Shown piece by piece: positions 57,733 to 64,000 of a DNA stretch of 64,000 bases. This DNA is from Noviherbaspirillum denitrificans. GTDB lineage: Bacteria; Pseudomonadota; Gammaproteobacteria; Burkholderiales; Burkholderiaceae_D. The notes under the pieces are model-generated. The model had not been told where the DNA came from. It saw only the letters and a program-made list of their open reading frames with translations, and searched no databases. Each line of letters begins with the position of its first letter. The first letter of the stretch is position 1. The position numbers were made by a program, and so were the translations under genes. The DNA lies in NCBI RefSeq assembly GCF_002211445.1, contig NZ_LSTO01000003.1, positions 1-64,000 on the forward strand. Direction: 5' to 3'.

Positions 57733-58776
57733 ATGTCCGACAAACTGCTCTACGCCCTCACCCGTCCCCTGCTGTTCTCGCTCGACCCGGAAACTGCGCA
57801 TAACCTCACCCTGCCGGCACTGAAGAACGCGGCCGCGATGGGCCTGACCGCGCTCGCCGGCAAACCGGCGGCCGATCCGCGCACTGTCATGGGCATCACT
57901 TTTCCCAATCCGGTCGGCCTCGCCGCCGGCCTCGACAAGGACGGCGCCTACATCGACGGACTGGCGGCACTGGGTTTCGGCTTCATCGAGATCGGTACCG
58001 TGACGCCGCGCGCGCAACCCGGCAATCCGAAACCGCGCATTTTCCGCCTGCCGCAGGCGAATGCCGTTATTAACCGCATGGGCTTCAACAATGGCGGCGT
58101 CGATGCCTTCGTTGCCAATGTGCAGGCTTCGAAATTTTTCCGGAACAAGGAAGGCGTGCTCGGCCTGAACATCGGCAAGAATGCGGACACGCCGATCGAG
58201 CGTGCTGCCGACGATTACCTGCAATGCCTGGAGAAGGTGTACCCCTACGCCAGTTACGTGACGGTCAACATTTCCTCGCCGAACACCAAGAACCTGCGCC
58301 AGCTCCAGGGCGGTTCGGAACTGGACGCGCTGCTTTCGCAGCTGAAAGATGCACAGCAGCGCCTCGCCGACAAGCACAAGCGCTATGTGCCGATCGCATT
58401 GAAGATTGCGCCGGATGTCGATGGCGAACAGGTGAAATCCATCGCCTCCGCCCTGCTCCAGCACAAGATGGACGCCGTCATCGCGACCAACACCACGATC
58501 ACCCGCGATGCGGTCAAGGGAATGCCCCATGCGGAAGAAACTGGCGGCCTGTCGGGCGCGCCGGTATTCGAGATGTCCAACACCGTGATCCGCGCCTTGA
58601 AGGCCGAACTAGGCGATGCGCTGCCGATCATCGGCGTGGGCGGCATCCTCTCCGGTGAGAACGCACAAGCAAAAATGGCTGCTGGCGCGTCGCTGGTCCA
58701 GCTCTACACCGGCCTCATCTACCGCGGCCCGGCCCTGGTCAAAGAGTGCGCTGCCGCCCTTCGCAAGTCGCGCTAA
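57733..58776 (+). CDS. pyrD: Dihydroorotate dehydrogenase (quinone)
   Basis: A 347-residue class 2 enzyme that oxidises dihydroorotate to orotate and reduces quinone at the membrane. The N-terminal amphipathic helices ([20 protein letters not shown]) form the quinone tunnel. The FMN/TIM barrel has [32 protein letters not shown], catalytic Ser in [18 protein letters not shown], and [20 protein letters not shown]. aat-bpt-pyrD is a common order in this group. Confidence 0.97.
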   Translation: MSDKLLYALTRPLLFSLDPETAHNLTLPALKNAAAMGLTALAGKPAADPRTVMGITFPNPVGLAAGLDKDGAYIDGLAALGFGFIEIGTVTPRAQPGNPKPRIFRLPQANAVINRMGFNNGGVDAFVANVQASKFFRNKEGVLGLNIGKNADTPIERAADDYLQCLEKVYPYASYVTVNISSPNTKNLRQLQGGSELDALLSQLKDAQQRLADKHKRYVPIALKIAPDVDGEQVKSIASALLQHKMDAVIATNTTITRDAVKGMPHAEETGGLSGAPVFEMSNTVIRALKAELGDALPIIGVGGILSGENAQAKMAAGASLVQLYTGLIYRGPALVKECAAALRKSR

Positions 58777-58785
58777 ACCCCCAAG

Positions 58786-58822
58786 TAAAAAGCCCGGACC
58801 CGCTTTCACGGATCCGGGCTTC
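58786..58822 (-). terminator. Terminator between convergent pyrD and clpA
   Basis: AGCCCGGA and TCCGGGCT (58791-58820) form a stem; on the minus strand it ends GGGCTTTTTAC, a proper T-tract for clpA. On the plus strand only GGGCTTCTG follows, but the hairpin may also stop pyrD transcripts. Confidence 0.8.
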
Positions 58823-58842
58823 TGCCCTGAACAAGCAATCGC

Positions 58843-61143
58843 TTATTCGACTTCCAGCGTCTCTTCCGGCGCAGCCGGCGGTGGTGCATCGCCCTCGGCG
58901 AAGTCGAGCTTGATCTGCTCGTTTTCGTCGAGATCCACCGTCACCTTGCCACCGGAGACGAGGCGGCCGAACAGCAGTTCGTCTGCCAGCGCTTTGCGGA
59001 TCATGTCCTGGATCAGGCGAGACATCGGGCGCGCCCCCATTAGCGGGTCGAAACCCTTCTTGCCGAGGTACTTGCGCAGGTTCTCCGTGAAGATGGCTTC
59101 CACCTTCTTCTCGTGGAGCTGCTCTTCCAGCTGCATGAGGAACTTGTCCACCACGCGCAGGATGATTTCCTCGTCGAGCGCCTTGAAGCTGATGATGCCA
59201 TCGAGACGGTTGCGGAACTCCGGCGTGAACATGCGCTTGATGTCCGCCATCTCGTCGCCCGCTTCCTTCTTCTCGGTGAAACCGATCGAACGCTTCTGCA
59301 GGCTCTCGGCGCCCGCGTTCGTGGTCATGATGATGATCACGTTGCGGAAATCCGCCTTGCGGCCGTTGTTGTCGGTCAGCGTGCCGTGGTCCATCACCTG
59401 CAGCAGGATATTGAAGATATCCGGATGCGCCTTCTCGATTTCATCGAGCAGCAGCACCGCATGCGGCTTCTTGGTGATCGCCTCGGTCAGCAGGCCGCCC
59501 TGGTCGAAACCGACGTAGCCCGGAGGCGCGCCGATCAGACGGGAGACTGCATGACGCTCCATATACTCGGACATGTCGAAGCGGATCAGCTCGATACCGA
59601 GGATGAACGCCAGCTGCTTCGCGACTTCGGTCTTGCCGACCCCCGTCGGGCCGGAGAACAGGAAGGAGCCGATCGGCTTGTCCGTCTTGCCCAAGCCGGC
59701 GCGCGCCATCTTGATCGCGGAACCCAGCGCTTCGATCGCCGGATCCTGCCCGAACACCACGTTCTTCAGGTCGCGGTCGATCGTCTGCAGCTTGGTGCGG
59801 TCGTCCTGGTTGACGGTCTGCGGCGGAATGCGCGCGATCTTCGAGATGATGTCCTCGATCTCCGACTTGCCAATGGTCTTCTTCTGCTTCGACTTCGGCA
59901 GGATGCGCTGTGCCGCGCCCGCTTCGTCGATCACGTCGATCGCCTTGTCAGGCAGGTGACGGTCATTGATGAAGCGTGCAGCCAGTTCCGCCGCGGAGGT
60001 CAGCGCGGAAGCGGAATACTTCACGCCGTGATGCTCCTCGAAGCGCGATTTCAGGCCACGCAGGATCTGCACCGTCTGCTCGACGGTCGGCTCGGTCACA
60101 TCAATCTTCTGGAAGCGGCGGGACAGCGCATGATCCTTCTCGAACACGCCGCGGAATTCCGTGTACGTGGTCGCGCCGATGCATTTCAGCTGGCCGCTGG
60201 ACAATGCCGGCTTCAGCAGGTTGGACGCATCCAGCGTGCCACCCGATGCGGAGCCCGCGCCGATGATCGTATGAATCTCGTCGATGAACAAGATGCCGTG
60301 CGGGTTGTCGCGCAACTGCTTCAGCACCGCCTTCAGGCGCTGTTCGAAATCGCCGCGATACTTGGTCCCGGCCAGCAGTGCGCCCATGTCGAGCGAGTAC
60401 ACGACCGCGTTCTGCAACACTTCGGGCACGTCGCCTTGGGTCACGCGCCAGGCGAGGCCTTCCGCGATTGCCGTCTTGCCAACACCGGCTTCGCCGACGA
60501 GCAGCGGATTGTTCTTGCGACGGCGGCACAGCGTCTGGATGACGCGCTCCACCTCGGACTCGCGGCCAATCAACGGATCGATCTTGCCTTCGGCAGCCAG
60601 CTTGTTCAGGTTCTGGGTGAACTGGTCGAGCGGGCTTTCCTTCTGCTGGCCTTCTGCCTGGGCTTCCTCGCTGCCTTCCGGCGCCTTCTGCGGATCGGCC
60701 TGCTGGTCCTTGCGCACACCGTGCGAAATGAAATTCACCACATCAAGGCGCGTCACGCCTTGCTGGTGCAAGTAATACACGGCATGGGAATCTTTTTCAC
60801 CGAAGATCGCCACCAGCACATTGGCGCCGGTCACTTCCTTCTTGCCGTTGGACGCAGACTGGACGTGCATGATCGCGCGCTGGATCACGCGCTGGAAGCC
60901 GAGCGTCGGCTGCGTGTCCACTTCGCTCGTGCCCGGCACGGTCGGCGTGTTGTCGTTAATGAAATTGGTCAGCGTCTTGCGCAAATCTTCTATATTGACT
61001 GCGCATGCACGCAGCACTTCGGCGGCCGACGGATTGTCGAGCAGCGCCAGCAGCAAGTGCTCCACGGTGATGAACTCATGGCGGGCCTGGCGAGCCTCGA
61101 CAAACGCCATGTGCAAACTAACTTCCAGTTCCTGCGCAATCAT
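58843..61143 (-). CDS. clpA: ATP-dependent Clp protease ATP-binding subunit ClpA
   Basis: A 766-residue AAA+ unfoldase that works with ClpP and, through ClpS, on N-degron substrates. The N domain ([20 protein letters not shown]) is followed by two AAA modules with Walker [14 protein letters not shown] and [13 protein letters not shown]; the ClpP-docking loop is [14 protein letters not shown] 61143 has a near-perfect GGAGGA, which is formed by the last codons of clpS; the stop and start overlap as ATGA. The C terminus is acidic ([20 protein letters not shown]). Confidence 0.97.
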   Translation of the reverse strand: MIAQELEVSLHMAFVEARQARHEFITVEHLLLALLDNPSAAEVLRACAVNIEDLRKTLTNFINDNTPTVPGTSEVDTQPTLGFQRVIQRAIMHVQSASNGKKEVTGANVLVAIFGEKDSHAVYYLHQQGVTRLDVVNFISHGVRKDQQADPQKAPEGSEEAQAEGQQKESPLDQFTQNLNKLAAEGKIDPLIGRESEVERVIQTLCRRRKNNPLLVGEAGVGKTAIAEGLAWRVTQGDVPEVLQNAVVYSLDMGALLAGTKYRGDFEQRLKAVLKQLRDNPHGILFIDEIHTIIGAGSASGGTLDASNLLKPALSSGQLKCIGATTYTEFRGVFEKDHALSRRFQKIDVTEPTVEQTVQILRGLKSRFEEHHGVKYSASALTSAAELAARFINDRHLPDKAIDVIDEAGAAQRILPKSKQKKTIGKSEIEDIISKIARIPPQTVNQDDRTKLQTIDRDLKNVVFGQDPAIEALGSAIKMARAGLGKTDKPIGSFLFSGPTGVGKTEVAKQLAFILGIELIRFDMSEYMERHAVSRLIGAPPGYVGFDQGGLLTEAITKKPHAVLLLDEIEKAHPDIFNILLQVMDHGTLTDNNGRKADFRNVIIIMTTNAGAESLQKRSIGFTEKKEAGDEMADIKRMFTPEFRNRLDGIISFKALDEEIILRVVDKFLMQLEEQLHEKKVEAIFTENLRKYLGKKGFDPLMGARPMSRLIQDMIRKALADELLFGRLVSGGKVTVDLDENEQIKLDFAEGDAPPPAAPEETLEVE

Positions 61144-61448
61144 GCTTCCTCCATCACGCATTGCAGGGGATGCCCTGCCTTTCGAGCGTGGGTTAAGACT
61201 AATTCTACTTTAGTGGACGCTATGTCTTTTGGATAGACTCCACACATTCCTTTGCCGTCGCGGTGCACCTTGAGCATGATCTGCGTCGCGGTTTCCCGAT
61301 CCTTGTTGAAGTACTCCTGAATGATCGCTACGACAAACTCCATCGGCGTGTAGTCATCGTTTAAGAGCAGGACCTGGTACATCGGTGGCGGCTTGAGCTT
61401 CTGCTCCTGCCTAGCAAGTACCGTACCGTTATCGTGCTGAGTTGCCAT
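61140..61448 (-). CDS. clpS: ATP-dependent Clp protease adaptor ClpS
   Basis: A 102-residue adaptor that binds proteins with N-terminal Leu, Phe, Trp or Tyr and hands them to ClpA. The binding pocket residues are in [20 protein letters not shown], with [19 protein letters not shown] and the C-terminal [18 protein letters not shown]. The disordered N terminus is short. It is coupled to clpA through an ATGA overlap and divergent from the cold-shock gene, as cspD and clpSA are in E. coli. Confidence 0.97.
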   Translation of the reverse strand: MATQHDNGTVLARQEQKLKPPPMYQVLLLNDDYTPMEFVVAIIQEYFNKDRETATQIMLKVHRDGKGMCGVYPKDIASTKVELVLTHARKAGHPLQCVMEEA

Positions 61449-61788
61449 TCGTCTATTCTAAAGCGTTCAACCTGTCGCCATGAGCGAAAGAAAAGGATAT
61501 TCCATCTGTATATTGATATTACGCCGTTTCTGCTCAAAGCGCAGATGATGCTTAAAAGGGCGAATTCAAGGCGTATTCATGTGCAAATTCCTTGTAATAT
61601 GTCAAAAACCGTCTTGACACTGCCTTGACTTTTGTAATTTTTGAAGGAACAATGGTATCGATTGACAACACCGGCGTTATGGGATTGTCAATACAGAAGT
61701 GAGCAAGTTATAAAGAGGGGGCAGCGTGTCGCGAGGCTTCTTGCTTTTACGGCTCGTGTGATTAGTCATTAAATTGAAAGACGCTTTT
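61449..61788. other. Divergent clpS / cold-shock gene region with structured leader
   Basis: The 340 bases hold both promoters. On the plus strand TTGACA at 61614-61619 is a consensus -35, with TAATTT 15 bases on, so the -10 is imperfect. ATTGACAA (61661-61668) and TTGTCAAT (61685-61692) form a perfect inverted repeat in what would be the cold-shock gene leader; long structured leaders are usual for csp mRNAs. The csp ribosome binding site (GAAAG) is weak. Confidence 0.55.
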
Positions 61789-61992
61789 ATGGCAACAGGT
61801 ACCGTCAAGTGGTTCAACGATTCCAAAGGCTTCGGATTCATCACTCCGGATGACGGCGGTGAAGATTTGTTCGCCCACTTTTCCGCAATCCAGATGAACG
61901 GCTTCAAGACCCTCAAAGAAGGTCAGAAAGTCCAGTTCGAAGTCACGCAAGGCCCGAAAGGCAAGCAGGCTTCCAACATCCAGGGCGCCTAA
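61789..61992 (+). CDS. Cold shock protein (CspA family)
   Basis: A 67-residue single cold-shock domain. [15 protein letters not shown] holds RNP1 and [10 protein letters not shown] holds RNP2; both bind single-stranded RNA or DNA and melt mRNA structure. ATG 61789 is chosen by homology; an earlier start adds five residues. Divergent from clpS, the place held by cspD in E. coli, and followed by a strong terminator, so it is monocistronic. Confidence 0.95.
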   Translation: MATGTVKWFNDSKGFGFITPDDGGEDLFAHFSAIQMNGFKTLKEGQKVQFEVTQGPKGKQASNIQGA

Positions 61993-62018
61993 TCACCCCG
62001 AGATTGGCAAGAGCTCCA

Positions 62019-62048
62019 CAAAAACCCCGCAAAGCGGGGTTTTTTTTT
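62019..62048 (+). terminator. Rho-independent terminator of the cold-shock gene
   Basis: AACCCCGC and GCGGGGTT form a GC-rich stem with an AAA loop, followed by nine or more T, 27 bases after the stop codon. Confidence 0.95.
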
Positions 62049-62154
62049 GCCCGCCCTCTTCCGCGGGACATGCAGGTATGTTTGATTGCTCCTTGCGGAT
62101 TCCGTTCAAGCATGCGCCCGCCTCTCCGCTGAAATAGCTGTAAAGTAACGCCCC

Positions 62155-63510
62155 ATGAAACTCCGGCAAAAGATCATTGTCCTGGCCATCGCGCCGCTCA
62201 TTGTGGCGCTGATCGCCCTTGCTCTCGCCGTCCGCTACCAGGCGACCATCCTGGCGCAGCAGCAGCGAGCGTCGGTTGAAGCCGCCTACCTCGCCAGCAA
62301 GGAAGCCGAACTCAAGCACTATGTGTCGCTCGCGGAACGCTCCATCGCCGATCTCGTGGATTCCGGTCGCAACGACGAAGCCACCAAGGATGCGGCCAAG
62401 GCCATCCTGGCCAAGCTCGACTATGGCGACGACGGTTATTTCTTTCTCTATGACCTTGAGGGCCGCAATCTCATGCATCCGCGCCAGCCTGAGCTTGTCG
62501 GCCGCAATCTCTGGGAATTGCGCGACACGAAAGGCAGCCCGACCATTCAGCGGCTGATCGCGCAAGCCAAGACAGGCGGCGGATATGTCCGCTATCTCTG
62601 GGAAAAGCCATCCACCGGCAAGGTGGCGCCCAAGCTTGGCTATGTCGTCAAGGTCGACCGCTGGGGATGGATGCTCGGCACCGGCATCTACCTCGACGAC
62701 GTCGACGCCGCGCTGGCAAAGATAGACACGCAAATCTCCGGAAATATCCGCAATACGATGCTGTGGATTGCAGGAATCGCCATTGCCAGCGTCCTCGTGA
62801 TCGCCCTGTCCGGCCTAGCGTTGAATATCAGCGAATACCGCGTCGCCGACGCCAAGCTCCGCGTGCTTGCCCAGCGCGTCGTGCGCTCGCAGGAAGAAGA
62901 GCGCGCGCGGCTCTCTCGCGACCTGCACGACGGCATCAGTCAGTGGCTGGTGTCGATCAAGCTGCAGGTCGAATCGGGCATCGCCAAGCTGGCCGCGCAG
63001 GCCGGCAAACCCGAAGTGGCGCGCGCCTCCTTCGACCGCGCCGCAAATCAGCTCAACGACGTGCTTGGCGAAGTCCGGCGCATCTCCCACGACCTGCGCC
63101 CCGCCCTCCTGGACGACCTCGGCCTCGCTCCCGCGCTCGACCACTTGACTCGCGAATTCAGTGACAGCACCGGCATTGCAACGGATTTTGAAGTGGAAGG
63201 TACGATCGAAGGCTTGAACGATGTGGCTAACACTGTCCTGTTCCGCATCGCCCAGGAAGCACTGACCAACATCAAGCGCCACGCCAACGCATCGAATACC
63301 CGCGTGCGCCTGGAGGGCGACAAGGTTTCGGTGAAGCTGGTGGTCGCGGACAACGGTGTCGGCTTCGACGTCGCCGGCATCGCCCAACATCCCAAGCGCG
63401 GTATCGGCCTGCGCAACATGCACGAACGCGTCAATGCCATTGGCGGCAAGCTCGAACTGGCTTCGTCCGCTGAAGGCACGCAAGTTACAGCAACCCTATC
63501 CCGGTCCTGA
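62155..63510 (+). CDS. Cache-domain sensor histidine kinase, NarX/DegS type
   Basis: A 451-residue membrane kinase. Helix one (IIVLAIAPLIVALIALALAV) and helix two (MLWIAGIAIASVLVIALSGL, near 203-222) bracket a periplasmic single Cache domain with GDDGYFFLYDLEGRNLMHP, GGGYVRYLWEKPSTGK and GWMLGTGIYLDDVD. This subtype often senses small organic acids. The HisKA_3 box RSQEEERARLSRDLHDGIS holds the phospho-His, and the HATPase part has FRIAQEALTNIKRHANA and RGIGLRNMHERV. It lies 5 bases before a NarL-type regulator gene, its evident partner. The signal is unknown. Confidence 0.93.
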   Translation: MKLRQKIIVLAIAPLIVALIALALAVRYQATILAQQQRASVEAAYLASKEAELKHYVSLAERSIADLVDSGRNDEATKDAAKAILAKLDYGDDGYFFLYDLEGRNLMHPRQPELVGRNLWELRDTKGSPTIQRLIAQAKTGGGYVRYLWEKPSTGKVAPKLGYVVKVDRWGWMLGTGIYLDDVDAALAKIDTQISGNIRNTMLWIAGIAIASVLVIALSGLALNISEYRVADAKLRVLAQRVVRSQEEERARLSRDLHDGISQWLVSIKLQVESGIAKLAAQAGKPEVARASFDRAANQLNDVLGEVRRISHDLRPALLDDLGLAPALDHLTREFSDSTGIATDFEVEGTIEGLNDVANTVLFRIAQEALTNIKRHANASNTRVRLEGDKVSVKLVVADNGVGFDVAGIAQHPKRGIGLRNMHERVNAIGGKLELASSAEGTQVTATLSRS

Positions 63511-63515
63511 ACGCC

Positions 63516-64000
63516 ATGCTTACCCAGCCTTTTGTCCACATCCTCCTTGTCGACGACCATCCATTGGTGCGCGACGGATTGCGCGCCCGCCTCGAAACCA
63601 TCCCGCATTTCGCGGTTGTCGCCGAAGCCGGCAATGCCACCGAAGCGCTGGAGCAGGCCGGCAAACAGAACATCGACCTCGCGCTCATGGACATCAACCT
63701 CGCCGGCGGACTGAACGGCATAGAACTGACGGGACGTTTCAACACGCTCTTTCCGGAGATCGCGGTGCTCATGCTGAGCATGCACGACAAGGCCGAGTAC
63801 GTGATGCAGGCGATCCAGGCCGGCGCACGCGGCTATGTGCTGAAGGATGCGCCGGCAACCGATATCATCACGGCGATCGACACGGTCATGTCGGGCGGCA
63901 TCTATTACAGCGCAGGGCTGGCGAAACAGCTTTCCCGGCCCATGCCGCCGGCCATGCTGCTGACGCCTCGCGAACGCGAAGTCCTGCAATTCATCGCGAC
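63516..64000 (+). CDS. NarL/FixJ-family response regulator (3' end outside window)
   Basis: About 161 residues are visible from ATG 63516. The receiver domain has HILLVDDHPLVRDGLRARLE, phospho-Asp in LALMDINLAGG and the Lys motif GYVLKDAPA. The LuxR-type helix-turn-helix begins at LLTPREREVLQFIA just where the window ends. It is coupled to the Cache kinase (5-base gap), so the pair is a complete two-component system with unknown targets. Confidence 0.92.
   Translation, partial: MLTQPFVHILLVDDHPLVRDGLRARLETIPHFAVVAEAGNATEALEQAGKQNIDLALMDINLAGGLNGIELTGRFNTLFPEIAVLMLSMHDKAEYVMQAIQAGARGYVLKDAPATDIITAIDTVMSGGIYYSAGLAKQLSRPMPPAMLLTPREREVLQFIA

Noticed and set aside
59113-61236. 707-codon plus-strand open frame opposite clpA
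   Set aside because: Antisense of clpA; contradicts the strong Clp motifs on the minus strand.

Overview
The window looks like a chromosomal segment of a Burkholderiales betaproteobacterium, most likely Oxalobacteraceae (Herbaspirillum, Noviherbaspirillum or Massilia type). This rests on the housekeeping gene order (scpB-rluB, rimP-nusA-infB-rbfA-truB-typA, aat-bpt-pyrD, csp/clpS-clpA), the GC-rich codon use and the general look of the proteins. It is inference; no 16S gene is present. No insertion sequence, prophage gene or CRISPR array was seen.

Layout. 0-8 kb: a truncated glycosyltransferase gene, galU, a hybrid sensor kinase, and two sigma-54 activators flanking a small Ser/Gly-rich lipoprotein gene. 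8-21.8 kb: housekeeping genes on the minus strand (SDR dehydrogenase, dusA, a drug/metabolite transporter, typA, truB, rbfA, infB, nusA, rimP, rluB, scpB), then an initiator tRNA gene. 22-28.8 kb: a Nudix hydrolase, a lone tatA, an AT-rich gene-free stretch, a secreted protein with two repeated domains and a Pro-Ala tail, two convergent parallel-beta-helix proteins with Tat signals, a WbqC-family protein and tRNA-Tyr.

29-54.4 kb is a Wzx/Wzy-type exopolysaccharide locus on the minus strand. wzc and a wecA-rfaH unit each start from a promoter carrying the same 24-bp element. A 14-gene, roughly 17.7-kb operon (wbpO to rmlA) is preceded by a perfect RfaH ops element. The genes predict UDP-GalNAcA (WbpO, WbpP), an N-acylated dTDP-4-amino-4,6-dideoxyhexose (RmlA, RmlB, VioA-like aminotransferase, GNAT), four glycosyltransferases, a flippase, a polymerase and two asparagine-synthetase-like enzymes, one without the glutaminase cysteine. 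A Tat-exported tyrosinase and a second WbqC gene lie at the far edge. wza and wzb are not in the window.

54.7-64 kb: an ammonium transporter with a convincing NtrC site and sigma-54 promoter; aat and bpt, pyrD, clpA and clpS, so the known bacterial N-degron machinery sits within about 5.3 kb; a cold-shock gene divergent from clpS; and a Cache-domain sensor kinase with its NarL-type regulator, which runs off the right edge.

The most interesting features are the RfaH/ops control of the polysaccharide operon, the promoter module shared by wecA and wzc, the secreted beta-helix/Pro-Ala-tail neighbourhood beside a lone tatA, and the glutaminase-dead asparagine-synthetase homologue inside a glycan operon.
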